From assembly GCA_938011245.1 (NCBI GenBank), contig CALLUJ010000109.1, positions 1 to 63,264 on the forward strand: a stretch of 63,264 bases of DNA. Reading direction: 5' to 3'. Below are positions 40,545-51,170 of this stretch, piece by piece. The notes under the pieces were generated by a model. It was given only the letters and a program-made list of their open reading frames with translations, searched no databases and was not told where the DNA came from. This stretch comes from an uncultured Aquimarina sp. (GTDB lineage: Bacteria > Bacteroidota > Bacteroidia > Flavobacteriales > Flavobacteriaceae). Both the position numbers and the translations under genes were made by a program. Each line of letters begins with the position of its first letter. Position 1 is the stretch's first letter.

Positions 40545-41774
40545 ATGGAAAACAAGGATTTATTAACGATTGTCGAGCAGTACGGAAGTCCCGTATATGT
40601 ATATGACTCGACCAAAATTGTATCGCAGTATCAACGCTTAACCAACGCTTTTAGCGGAGTCAAGAAGCTTAAGTTGAACTACGCAGTAAAGGCACTTTCC
40701 AATCTTTCAATTTTGAAGTTAATGAAATCCTTAGGAGCAGGTTTAGATACCGTTTCCATACAAGAAGTGCGTATGGGATTACAGGTAGGTTTAGATCCAA
40801 AAAATATTATTTTTACTCCTAATGGGGTTTCTTTAGAAGAAATAGAAGAGGTTTCTGCTCTTGGTGTTCAAATTAATATAGACAACCTTTCTATTTTAGA
40901 ACAATTTGGAACTAGACACCCCAATGTACCTGTTTGTGTGCGTATTAATCCACACATTATGGCAGGGGGGAACAGTAAAATTTCGGTAGGGCATATAGAT
41001 TCTAAATTTGGTATATCAGTACATCAAACACCTCATATTTTGCGTATTGTAGAAAATACGGGTATGAAAATTAATGGAGTGCATATGCATACAGGTAGTG
41101 ATATTTTAGATATTGATGTGTTTATACAAGCAAGCGATATTCTTTTTGATGTAGCTAAACAGTTTAAAAACTTAGAATTTATAGATTTTGGTAGTGGGTT
41201 TAAAGTCCCTTATAAAGAAGGAGACATCGAAACGAATATTGAAGAACTTGGAGAAAAATTAGCTGTGAGATTTAATGCTTTTTGTAAGAGCTATGGAAAA
41301 AATCTTGAATTAGGATTTGAACCTGGTAAGTTTTTAGTAAGTGAATCGGGATACTTTTTGGCTAAGGTTAATGTTGTTAAACAAACCACTTCTACTGTTT
41401 TTGCAGGTGTAGATTCTGGATTTAATCATCTAATTCGTCCTATGTTTTATGAATCTTATCATCGCATTGAAAATATATCGAAGCCAGACGGTCGTAAGCG
41501 TTTTTACTCGGTAGTAGGATATATTTGTGAAACTGATACATTTGGAACTAATAGACAAATTGCTGAAATTACAGAAGGAGATGTTTTAGCTTTTAAAAAT
41601 GCAGGAGCTTATTGTTTTTCTATGGCGAGCAATTATAATTCTCGTTTTAGACCAGCAGAAGTACTATGGCATAATGATGAAGCTAAACTAATTAGAAAAA
41701 GAGAAACCTTTGATGATTTATTAGCAAATCAGATTGAAGTAGATATTGCCATTGAAGAATCTATTGTAGAATAA
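40545..41774 (+). CDS. lysA: Diaminopimelate decarboxylase
   Basis: YAVKALSNLSILK (PLP Lys), GFEPGKFLV, GAYCFSMASNYNSRFRPAEVL. Confidence 0.95.
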   Translation: MENKDLLTIVEQYGSPVYVYDSTKIVSQYQRLTNAFSGVKKLKLNYAVKALSNLSILKLMKSLGAGLDTVSIQEVRMGLQVGLDPKNIIFTPNGVSLEEIEEVSALGVQINIDNLSILEQFGTRHPNVPVCVRINPHIMAGGNSKISVGHIDSKFGISVHQTPHILRIVENTGMKINGVHMHTGSDILDIDVFIQASDILFDVAKQFKNLEFIDFGSGFKVPYKEGDIETNIEELGEKLAVRFNAFCKSYGKNLELGFEPGKFLVSESGYFLAKVNVVKQTTSTVFAGVDSGFNHLIRPMFYESYHRIENISKPDGRKRFYSVVGYICETDTFGTNRQIAEITEGDVLAFKNAGAYCFSMASNYNSRFRPAEVLWHNDEAKLIRKRETFDDLLANQIEVDIAIEESIVE

Positions 41775-41953
41775 GATAATCTTTTGAAAACAAAAAAAGG
41801 TCATTTTTTAAAGGCTTTGTCATTATTTAGTTTCTTTTTCCAAATCTAAAGTATTGAAACTTATATAATGCTTTATAAAATTTTATGAATACCTAGAGGT
41901 AATAGTTTGATAATCTTTGGTATTATTGCCCCTATGGGGCTAACTTGAAAATC

Positions 41954-41985
41954 AAAGCTTCCGTTTCTAACGGAGGCTTTTTACT
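41954..41985 (+). terminator. Intrinsic terminator
   Basis: aaagcttccgtttctaacggaggcttttt. Confidence 0.75.
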
Positions 41986-42258
41986 TTATGATAAAATTTT
42001 AAAAATCATCTATAACACATTGAAATGTATGTGGTTTTGTTTTGGATAAAGGAATGTTTTGTAATGATTCTTCTAAAAAATTACAGCTTTCCATACTTGT
42101 AGTTTTGTTAAAACAATAGGGTCATAAAAATTGTAAATTAAGGTATGCTTGGGAATAAGTAACTAAATTATCAATTAAGATGGTATTTTTAAATTCGGGA
42201 GTGTTTTTTAAACTGGAGTGACTACTTTTGTTGGTACAATTAATTTAAGTCTATATAC

Positions 42259-43253
42259 TTATCCTTAAGCACACCTAAAGTTCATTCCATCGATGATTGA
42301 CTCCAGCAATGATGAGCCTTTCCATGGTTTGATTACCAAAATATCTTCTATTAAACTTATAACAGAACTCGTTAAGGTAGTTTTGAAGAAAATCATTATC
42401 CATTCTATGATGCACATCTAACAATAGTCTTTTTGCATTGCTTATTGCTATATGAACCCATGGTAATGTCACTTTGACATTTTTCTTATCTACTTTTTGT
42501 GCTTTATTGTTGATTTTTGAAGTAATCTTTTTATAGCTTGAATAATCATCTGACACAGAATTTGTTCCTTCTTCTACACTTTTCTCTATTTCTTGATTTA
42601 GTGTTTCTGCAGCTAGGTTTTCAATTACTTTCATTTTTAGATAGCCTACTTTCTATTAGGTTTATTCGGGTTAGTATTTTTATCGTTAGGTTCAGATTCG
42701 ACCATTACCAATACGTTTGTTTACTTTTGACTTCCTCTCCCACGTTTAGCAGGTACTTGTTTATCTCTGTTAATATCAACCGTTTCAAAAAAACCTTCAT
42801 CAAGTTCAATCCATTTTGACAATTGGTAGTCTGCATCTCGTAATCCCACCACTGATTTTATTTTATGCATCATCGCCCAGATAGGCTCATATCGTTTATG
42901 TCCTAATTGTCTTTGTATTTCTTTGGCTGAAAAACTCTTCTTTGTAGAGGTTATTAAATGCATCGCTATGAACCAATATTGAAAACTCAATTTACTTGAT
43001 TGCATTACTGTTCCTGAACGAAGGGAAGTCCTAAATTTACACTTCTTACATTCGTAACTCCATTTGTCCTTCTTCCAATAATGAGCTAAGCCGCCACATT
43101 TTTTACAGGTAATACCTTCTTGATCTCGAATTTCTTTAAATTTAAGTTTACAACTTAACTCATCTGGATATTCTTTATAAAAATCTAATATGCGCATTTT
43201 TATCGCTCTTAACTTAGGTCTAAATTACAAAATTAGGTGCTAATACGGATAAG
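42259..43253 (-). mobile_element. IS1595-family insertion sequence (about 995 bp) with inactivated transposase
   Basis: IRs CTTATCCTTAAGCACACCTA / CTTATCCGTATTAGCACCTA; transposase split into 42721-43197 and 42275-42634; zinc ribbon CKKCGG...CKKCKF. Confidence 0.88.
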
Positions 43254-43254
43254 C

Positions 43255-44046
43255 CTATAACTTTTTTGCTTTTTCCCAATAACTATTCATTTCATCTAAA
43301 GACATTTCGGTTAATGGCTTGTTATTTTTTTTAGACTCTTCTTCTAAATATTGAAACCGCTTAATAAATTTTTTATTGGTTCGCTCTAAGGCATCTTCGG
43401 GGTTAACCTTTAAAAAACGGGCATAATTTATTATTGAAAATAATACATCTCCAAATTCGGCTTCTAATTTATCTTGGTCTTCTGCAATTACCTCTTCTTG
43501 AAGTTCTGCTAATTCTTCTTGTACTTTTTCAAATACCTGCTGTGGTTCTTCCCAATCAAAACCTACTCCTGCAACTTTATCCTGTATTCTACTTGCCTTA
43601 ACCATTGCTGGCAAACTTTTAGGCACTCCTTCTAGCACACTCTTTTTACCTTCTTTTAGTTTTAGTTGTTCCCAGTTTCGCTTTACCTCTTCCTCATCGG
43701 TAACTTTTACATCTCCATAAATATGGGGGTGACGATGAATTAACTTTTCACAAATTCCATTAATAATAGAGAGTATATCAAAATCTTTTGTCTCACTCCC
43801 TATTTTTGCATAAAAAACAATGTGGAGTAATAAATCTCCTAATTCCTTTCCTATTTCGGGTAAATTACTATCCAAAATAGCATCTCCTAATTCATACGTT
43901 TCCTCAATAGTTAAATGACGTAAACTCTCAAAAGTTTGTTTCTTATCCCAAGGGCATTGCTCTCGTAATTCGTCCATAATAATTAATAAACGTTCAAAAG
44001 CTTTTAATGATTCTGGTTTTGAGGTTTTAATAGTCGTTATTTTCAT
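43255..44046 (-). CDS. mazG: Nucleoside triphosphate pyrophosphohydrolase MazG
   Basis: LREQCPWDKKQTFESLRHLTIEETYEL. Confidence 0.96.
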   Translation of the reverse strand: MKITTIKTSKPESLKAFERLLIIMDELREQCPWDKKQTFESLRHLTIEETYELGDAILDSNLPEIGKELGDLLLHIVFYAKIGSETKDFDILSIINGICEKLIHRHPHIYGDVKVTDEEEVKRNWEQLKLKEGKKSVLEGVPKSLPAMVKASRIQDKVAGVGFDWEEPQQVFEKVQEELAELQEEVIAEDQDKLEAEFGDVLFSIINYARFLKVNPEDALERTNKKFIKRFQYLEEESKKNNKPLTEMSLDEMNSYWEKAKKL

Positions 44047-44239
44047 TTCAAAAAGTAAAATTTTTATCTGTTCTAAAACTAAACATTTTATTTTATAAAC
44101 TTAGCCGCAAAAGGGTTTTGTACTTCTGCTATAGAAGACGTTTCCTATTCTTAATGTTTAAATACCAGTAAACGCATTAAGTACTTCTCCTATTTTCCGA
44201 AAGAGACCTTAAAGTTGCAACTAATTTTAATCTAACGAA

Positions 44240-45253
44240 CTAAAAAATATTTACTTCCGTTTCCAACACAATTCCATATCTCTTTTTAATTTCAGAAATA
44301 ATTATTTGAGAGAGAGCTATTATTTCTTTTCCTGTACAATTTCCTGTTTTATTCACTAAAACTAAGGCTTGTTTAGTATGAACACCTGCATTCCCATAAG
44401 TAATTCCTTTAAAATTAGCTTGATCTATAAGCCAACCTGCAGGCACTTTTACCTTGGTTTCAGTTACTGGATAATGTGGCATTAAAGGATATTTTTCAAC
44501 TAATTTTTGATATGCAAAAATCGAAATAATTGGATTCTTAAAAAAGCTTCCACTATTTCCTATAATTTTAGGGTTTGGTAATTTAGTGCGTCTTATTTCT
44601 ATTACTGCATTTGCTACATCTTTAATAGTAGGTACTTTAACATTCATGACATCTAATTGCCCTTTAATGGCCCCATAGTCTGTTTTTAAAACATGATTTT
44701 GTATTGTTAATTTAAAGGTAACCTCTGTAATAATGTATTTCCCTTTGACTTCATTTTTAAATATAGAGTCTCGATATCCAAATTTACATTCTTCATTAGT
44801 AAACTCTTTAAATGTTAAGCTTTCTATATCTAAAGCTTTACATTTTACAAATGTATCTTTTATTTCTACTCCATAGGCTCCAATATTCTGTATAGGAGAA
44901 CTGCCTACGCAACCAGGTATTAAAGAAAGATTTTCAATTCCTCCTAAATTATTAGTAATACAGTATTGAACAAAATTGTGCCAATTTTCTCCTGCTTGAG
45001 CGGTTACCAGAGCTGTCGTCTCTTTTTTTTGTACCTGAATTCCCTTTGAATTTATATGAACTACTAAAGCATCTATATCTTTAGTTAGCAACATATTACT
45101 ACCACCACTTAAAACAAAAAGTGGAGCTTTATTTATTTTTAATAAAGCTACAAGCTCTTGTGTATTTGAAATACTAGCAAATTGACGTGCATTTACATCT
45201 ATACCAAAAGTATTATATTGCTTTAGTGATGTATTTTCTTTAATTGAAACCAT
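44240..45253 (-). CDS. murB: UDP-N-acetylmuramate dehydrogenase
   Basis: LSGGSNMLLT, IPGCVGSSPIQNIGAYGVEI, GNSGSFFKNP. Confidence 0.96.
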   Translation of the reverse strand: MVSIKENTSLKQYNTFGIDVNARQFASISNTQELVALLKINKAPLFVLSGGSNMLLTKDIDALVVHINSKGIQVQKKETTALVTAQAGENWHNFVQYCITNNLGGIENLSLIPGCVGSSPIQNIGAYGVEIKDTFVKCKALDIESLTFKEFTNEECKFGYRDSIFKNEVKGKYIITEVTFKLTIQNHVLKTDYGAIKGQLDVMNVKVPTIKDVANAVIEIRRTKLPNPKIIGNSGSFFKNPIISIFAYQKLVEKYPLMPHYPVTETKVKVPAGWLIDQANFKGITYGNAGVHTKQALVLVNKTGNCTGKEIIALSQIIISEIKKRYGIVLETEVNIF

Positions 45254-46446
45254 TATCTACTAAGATACGCTTCTAGTCCTAATTTCAAAATTTTGGTAGC
45301 ACGTTTCAAATCTGTTTTATTTAAAACAAACGCAATACGAATTTGATTTATTCCTGCATAGCTAGAGTAAAAACCTTCTGCAGGTGCCACCATAACAGTT
45401 TCTCCTTTATCATCAAAATCTTCTAACATCCACTGTGCAAAATGTTCTGCATTTTCAATAGGAAGTTCTACAATACAATAAAAAGCACCACGTGGGATTG
45501 AGAATTTAATATTTGGAATATTTTTAAGTCCACTTATTAAAATATCTCTTCTACTCTTATATTCTAAAATTACTTCTGTATAATACGAATCTTCTACATC
45601 TAAAGCTGCTTCGGCTGCTATTTGCGCAAATGTTGGAGGGCTTAAACGTGCTTGTGCAAACTTCATAGCTGTTTGCATTACTTTCTTGTTCTTACTAACA
45701 ACACAACCTATACGAGCACCACACATACTATATCGTTTTGATACAGAATCTACTACAATAGCATGCTCCTCTAATCCTTTTTCTTGTAGTATTGAATAGT
45801 GCTGTACATTATCATCATAAACAAACTCTCTATATACTTCGTCCGAAATTAAAAAGAAATCATACTTCTTAGCTAAGTCTGCTAATTGTTTAATTTCTTC
45901 TTTACTGTACACATATCCAGTTGGATTTCCTGGATTACATACCAAAATTGCTTTCGTTTTTTTAGTAATATGTTTTTCAAATTCTGAAATAGGAGGCAAC
46001 GAAAAATCGTCTTCTATTTTAGATATAACAGGTACTACCGTAACTGTAGATTGGGTTGAAAAACTATAATAATTCGCATAAAAAGGCTCTGGAACAATAA
46101 TTTCGTCTCCAGGATCTGTTATACTTCCCATCGTAAAAATTAAGGCTTCACTTCCTCCTGTTGTTACTAATATATCTTTTTTCGAAACTTGTATATCGTG
46201 TTTTCTGTAATATTCGGAAAGTTTAATACGTAAACTTTCATTTCCTGCCGAATGACTGTAGGCTACTGTAGATAAATTATGATTTTTAACCGCATCTAAG
46301 GCCACTTTTGGTGTTTTTATATCTGGCTGACCAATGTTAAGATGGAATATTCTTTTTCCTGCCTCTACAGCTTCTTCCGCAAAAGGGACCAATTTTCTAA
46401 TTGGCGAAAGAGGCATATCTGTTCCTTTAGTTGATATTTTTGGCAT
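45253..46446 (-). CDS. PLP-dependent class I/II aminotransferase
   Basis: NPGNPTGYVYS, DSVSKRYSMCGARIGC. Confidence 0.93.
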   Translation of the reverse strand: MPKISTKGTDMPLSPIRKLVPFAEEAVEAGKRIFHLNIGQPDIKTPKVALDAVKNHNLSTVAYSHSAGNESLRIKLSEYYRKHDIQVSKKDILVTTGGSEALIFTMGSITDPGDEIIVPEPFYANYYSFSTQSTVTVVPVISKIEDDFSLPPISEFEKHITKKTKAILVCNPGNPTGYVYSKEEIKQLADLAKKYDFFLISDEVYREFVYDDNVQHYSILQEKGLEEHAIVVDSVSKRYSMCGARIGCVVSKNKKVMQTAMKFAQARLSPPTFAQIAAEAALDVEDSYYTEVILEYKSRRDILISGLKNIPNIKFSIPRGAFYCIVELPIENAEHFAQWMLEDFDDKGETVMVAPAEGFYSSYAGINQIRIAFVLNKTDLKRATKILKLGLEAYLSR

Positions 46447-46636
46447 TATAAATTTGGTTTAAAAATCTTGCAAATTTGCAAAAAATAAAGTTAATGGTAT
46501 AATTTTTTATAATAGCATTAGAAACAGGCCACAAGCATAATAGTTTTTTTGAGTATCTAATTTAGGTTTCTATTAAACTCGCTAGTAAAACCCAAGTAGA
46601 TTGATTACTTTGCGTTTACATATATTTTGTGAAATT

Positions 46637-48241
46637 ATGAAGTATTTAATATCCCTTATAATATTAGGTAATTTTATTTTTGGCTACGCTCAAAAACCTG
46701 TAGTAACTAAGGACTTTAATTTATCTGTTGGGCCTAAACATAAAAGAATAAGAGCTCTTAACAAATACCATTTTGCATTTGGGTCACAAATCCTTTCCTT
46801 AAAAAAAATAAAAAACTCCTTTATCTTCTATAGATCTTCTCTACGAGATTTAACTAAAAGTGCTAAATCCTATAAACTTCTGGACAGTGGCGATTTTGTA
46901 GGAACACTACAATTAAAAGATACCGTACTGCTTTATTTTAGACAAAAAAACAAACTAATTTCTAAAAAAATACGCATTTCTGCACAACAACCTGTAGATA
47001 CCCAAACCGTAATAAACTCAACTATCGATATTGCTAAAGATTTTGGTTTTTCAAGCAGATTTGGGTATGATGCCGGAAATAGAATTAATGCTTTTGCCAT
47101 TAAAAAATCTGTAGACGAGTCTAAATATGTAATTGTATATGCCCATAAAAAAAAGACTACAATAGAAGACAAAAACACTAAAAGAATAATCAATATAAAA
47201 GTTTACAATCAAGACCAATCACTTGATTGGGAGAAAAGCTTACCACTACCCTATTACTATAAAAAAATGAATGCTGACGATTTTGCTGTAGATTCAAAAG
47301 GCAATTTCTACGTTTTAGCATCTGTTTTTACAAAAGATCGTGTTCGTTTAGGTAAACGAAATAAAGAAGATACTAATTTTACGCTTCAGTTATTTAAAAC
47401 AAATAAAGAAAATGATGCTTGGGACATTAAATCTATAGAAACTTCAAAATCTATTGAAGATGCTGTTATTTATTCAAATGCTGTTAAAGAACCTATTATT
47501 GTAGGTTTTTATGCCGACAAAGAAGTTAAAGGAATCGTAACAGGTGCTTTTACTGCTCCTATTAATCAAGAAAAAATAATAACTCCTATATTACATCCTA
47601 TACCTACAGATACCATTAAAGCTTATAAAGAGCGTAAGGAAACTCAAATAAAAGAAAAGCTACGTTCCAAAAGAGATAAAGAAGACTTAGAAGATTTACA
47701 TATTAATCAAGTTATTACTAACTCCGATGGTAGTTTTAATTTATTTGCAGAGCAACGCTATACTTTACGAAATTCTTATTACGTAAATGGAGTTACTACT
47801 GTAAATTACGAATACTATTACAAAAACGCTTATGCGACTAAAATAGATGGAAAAGGAAATTTACAATGGTTTAACCAGCTTCCTAAAAATCAATTTGGAA
47901 AAATAGGCAAGCAAGCCATGTCTTATAAAACCATGCAATTTGGAAATTATAGTTATGTATTAGTATGGGATAAGTATAGCAACCTGTATAAATCTATTGG
48001 AGATGCTACAGAATTCGTGGATTATAGTCGTAATGAATATTACTTTATGGCCACCTATAAAATAAATAATTTAAATGGAGAAGTTAAAAAGTTACCCGTT
48101 TTGAATTCGTTAGAAGTGGATAAGTACCGACTACGTAGTTTTGATATGGAAAAATCCATGCTAATTAATCCTTCTAACATAATTTTTGAAGGGTACGATG
48201 GACGAGGAAAAAATTACTTTTTTCAACTAAATCTTCAGTAA
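46637..48241 (+). CDS. Secreted hypothetical protein
   Basis: Signal peptide MKYLISLIILGNFIFGYAQ at internal ATG 46637. Confidence 0.65.
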   Translation: MKYLISLIILGNFIFGYAQKPVVTKDFNLSVGPKHKRIRALNKYHFAFGSQILSLKKIKNSFIFYRSSLRDLTKSAKSYKLLDSGDFVGTLQLKDTVLLYFRQKNKLISKKIRISAQQPVDTQTVINSTIDIAKDFGFSSRFGYDAGNRINAFAIKKSVDESKYVIVYAHKKKTTIEDKNTKRIINIKVYNQDQSLDWEKSLPLPYYYKKMNADDFAVDSKGNFYVLASVFTKDRVRLGKRNKEDTNFTLQLFKTNKENDAWDIKSIETSKSIEDAVIYSNAVKEPIIVGFYADKEVKGIVTGAFTAPINQEKIITPILHPIPTDTIKAYKERKETQIKEKLRSKRDKEDLEDLHINQVITNSDGSFNLFAEQRYTLRNSYYVNGVTTVNYEYYYKNAYATKIDGKGNLQWFNQLPKNQFGKIGKQAMSYKTMQFGNYSYVLVWDKYSNLYKSIGDATEFVDYSRNEYYFMATYKINNLNGEVKKLPVLNSLEVDKYRLRSFDMEKSMLINPSNIIFEGYDGRGKNYFFQLNLQ

Positions 48242-48468
48242 ATTCAAATTCAAAAAGTATAAATATATAGCTATACACCACGCCCCCTCTAGTTAATATT
48301 AAAAGGTGTGAAATAAATTTTATGCTAAACAAGTTTCTTCAAAAATATCATTTTTTATAATTTAATAATTAATCACATTAATTATTATCAAAAAATCAAT
48401 AAATTAAGCCACATAATATGAAAATTTACTATATTTAAGATACTAAGTAATTTTAGAATATTATATAC

Positions 48469-50253
48469 ATGACAAACGTTACTCGACTTTTTGATTTTCC
48501 ATATTACCAATTAAATAATGGCAATTTACCCAATGCTTTAGTTACCAAAAAAGAAGGTGTTTGGATAGAGACTTCTACCCAAGAATATATAGATAAAGCT
48601 AATCAAATAAGCAGAGGATTACTTAGATTAGGAATACAACCTAATGATAAAATAGCTATTATATCCACTAATAATCGCACCGAATGGAATATTACCGATA
48701 TTGGGATATTACAAATTGGTGCACAAGATGTACCTATATACCCCACTATTTCTCAAGAAGATTACGAATATGTATTAAATCATTCCGAATCTAAATATGT
48801 ATTTGTATCCGACAAAGAGGTTTATCAAAAGGTAATGAACATCAAAAACAATGTGCCTAGTTTAATTGAAGTTTACTCGTACGATAATATTTCTGGATGT
48901 AAAAGTTGGACAGAAATACTTGATTTAGGCAAAAACAATGATAACCAAAATCAAGTAGAATTATTAAAAGATAGCATTAAAGAAGATGATTTAGCCACAC
49001 TAATATACACTTCGGGGACAACAGGAAGACCTAAGGGGGTAATGTTAAGTCACAGGAATATAGTTCGTAATGCTATTAACAGCTCTACACGTGTACCTTT
49101 AGAATATGGAAATGCCAAAGCTTTGAGTTTTTTACCAATATGCCATATATACGAACGTATGCTACTATATCTATATCAATATTGTAGTATTGGCATTTAT
49201 TTTGCTGAGTCTATAGAGACCATAAGTGATAACTTAAAAGAAGTTAAACCTGATGTTATGTCTGCGGTACCACGTCTTTTAGAAAAAGTATATGATAAAA
49301 TTTATGCGAAAGGTGCCGATTTAACAGGAATAAAAAAGAAATTGTTCTTTTGGGCTATTGATCTTGGTTTAAAATATGAACCTTATGAAAAAAACGGTGC
49401 TTGGTACGAGTTTCAATTAAATATTGCTAGAAAGTTAATTTTTAGTAAATGGCAAGAAGGACTAGGAGGCAACTTAAAAATTATTGCTTCGGGTAGTGCC
49501 GCTTTACAACCTCGCTTAGCACGTGTATTTAATGCTGCTGGAATTGCTGTAATGGAAGGCTATGGGCTTACCGAAACTTCTCCTGTGATTTCTGTAAACG
49601 ATATAAGGGATAATGGTTTTAAAATTGGAACTGTAGGAAAGCTATTACCAGAAACTAAAGTAACTATTGCCGAAGATGGAGAAATTCTAGTAGAAGGAGC
49701 TAGTGTAATGATGGGATATTTTAAAAATGAAGAAAAAACTGCGGAAGCGCTTCAAAATGGAAAATTTCATACTGGAGACATTGGAGAAATTGATAGCGAC
49801 GGATTCTTAAAAATTACCGATCGTAAAAAAGAAATGTTTAAGACCTCTGGAGGAAAATATATAGCTCCGCAATTGGTTGAAAACGCTATGAAACAATCTC
49901 GTTTTATAGAACAAATAATGGTTATTGGCGAAGGCGAAAAAATGCCTGGAGCATTTATACAACCTAATTTTGAGTTTATAAAAGAATGGGCAAAAATTAA
50001 AGGGGTTTCTATTGGTACTACTTACGAAGATATTGCTGCTAACGAACAAGTAATTAAGCGTATTAAAGAAGATGTTGATTTACATAACAGCAAGTTTGGA
50101 AAATGGGAACAAGTAAAACGCTTTGAACTTACCTCTTGTGAATGGACTATAGAAGGTGGCCAACTTACTCCTACTATGAAGTTAAAACGAAAAGTTATTA
50201 AAGGTATTTTTAAAGACTTATATGCCAATATATATGGACATTTCCCTAGCTAA
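48469..50253 (+). CDS. Long-chain acyl-CoA synthetase (AMP-dependent)
   Basis: LIYTSGTTGRPKGVMLSH, GYGLTETSPV, TGDIGEIDSDGFLKITDRKKE. Confidence 0.95.
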   Translation: MTNVTRLFDFPYYQLNNGNLPNALVTKKEGVWIETSTQEYIDKANQISRGLLRLGIQPNDKIAIISTNNRTEWNITDIGILQIGAQDVPIYPTISQEDYEYVLNHSESKYVFVSDKEVYQKVMNIKNNVPSLIEVYSYDNISGCKSWTEILDLGKNNDNQNQVELLKDSIKEDDLATLIYTSGTTGRPKGVMLSHRNIVRNAINSSTRVPLEYGNAKALSFLPICHIYERMLLYLYQYCSIGIYFAESIETISDNLKEVKPDVMSAVPRLLEKVYDKIYAKGADLTGIKKKLFFWAIDLGLKYEPYEKNGAWYEFQLNIARKLIFSKWQEGLGGNLKIIASGSAALQPRLARVFNAAGIAVMEGYGLTETSPVISVNDIRDNGFKIGTVGKLLPETKVTIAEDGEILVEGASVMMGYFKNEEKTAEALQNGKFHTGDIGEIDSDGFLKITDRKKEMFKTSGGKYIAPQLVENAMKQSRFIEQIMVIGEGEKMPGAFIQPNFEFIKEWAKIKGVSIGTTYEDIAANEQVIKRIKEDVDLHNSKFGKWEQVKRFELTSCEWTIEGGQLTPTMKLKRKVIKGIFKDLYANIYGHFPS

Positions 50254-50266
50254 AAAACACATTAAT

Positions 50267-50303
50267 AACGCTTATTAATTTTACAATATTAGTGAGCGTT
50301 TTT
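50267..50303. terminator. Terminator between convergent genes
   Basis: aacgcttattaat...attagtgagcgttttt. Confidence 0.6.
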
Positions 50304-50332
50304 ATCTTATATCTTAGTTTGAAGTTCTCGCT

Positions 50333-51088
50333 TTAACGGTTCAAAAATTTCTTTTTTAGGAATTTTTTTCTAAGCTTTTTTCTCTTAAAATCTTTCGAAA
50401 AATTAAGAAGCAATGTGTGCAGTTTATCAAAAGGCTCATTCGATAACATTGAGTAATGTTTTGCTACTTCTTTAATCATTCTTTTAGACATCCACATTCT
50501 ACGAAGATTAAACATCCTGTCTTCAATAGACATTTCTTCAAATTTCATTCGGTTAAGATCTATCAAATAGAATTCGTATTGTTTAGAGTTTACCTCTTTA
50601 ACAAGTGTATTACCTGGTGAATGATCCAAAAAATTAATTCCTAAATTATGGAGTTTGAAAGAAAATTCGGTAAATTGTTTAATAATTTCTTCTCTATTTT
50701 TATATATGGGAGTATCCACTACTTCTCTGTATTCAAAATCAAAATTGAGGTGTTCACACACATAAAAACTCTTTTGTAAGCCCAATATGTTTTTTTGCTC
50801 CATATAAGCAATAGGATGAGGTGTTTTTATTCCTAATTGAATAAGTTTACTTGCATAATTAAAAGAACGTTCTGCTTTCGATTTTCTAAAATACGCATAA
50901 GCAATAGCATTAAACCATTTAGGGATTTTATACGATTTAATGTTAAGTTCTAATGCTTTTGTTTCTATTTTTTTAATAGTGTTTCTACCGCCTTGCACTA
51001 CTTCCGTATAAGAATCAAAATAAGTTATAACATTATTTAAATCTTCCCTTAAAGAAGTATATTTAGTATGTACGTATAGTTTCTGCAT
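50333..51088 (-). CDS. Lipopolysaccharide kinase (Kdo kinase/InaA family)-like protein
   Basis: INFLDHSPGNTLV...YEFYLIDLNRMKF kinase-like motifs. Confidence 0.75.
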   Translation of the reverse strand: MQKLYVHTKYTSLREDLNNVITYFDSYTEVVQGGRNTIKKIETKALELNIKSYKIPKWFNAIAYAYFRKSKAERSFNYASKLIQLGIKTPHPIAYMEQKNILGLQKSFYVCEHLNFDFEYREVVDTPIYKNREEIIKQFTEFSFKLHNLGINFLDHSPGNTLVKEVNSKQYEFYLIDLNRMKFEEMSIEDRMFNLRRMWMSKRMIKEVAKHYSMLSNEPFDKLHTLLLNFSKDFKRKKLRKKFLKKKFLNR

Positions 51089-51170
51089 ACGAAAATTTAT
51101 CAAAGATATGCGAAATTGTATTTTATTCTGTTGCAAAAACAATAAATTAGCTTAGTTAAGTATATTATTT

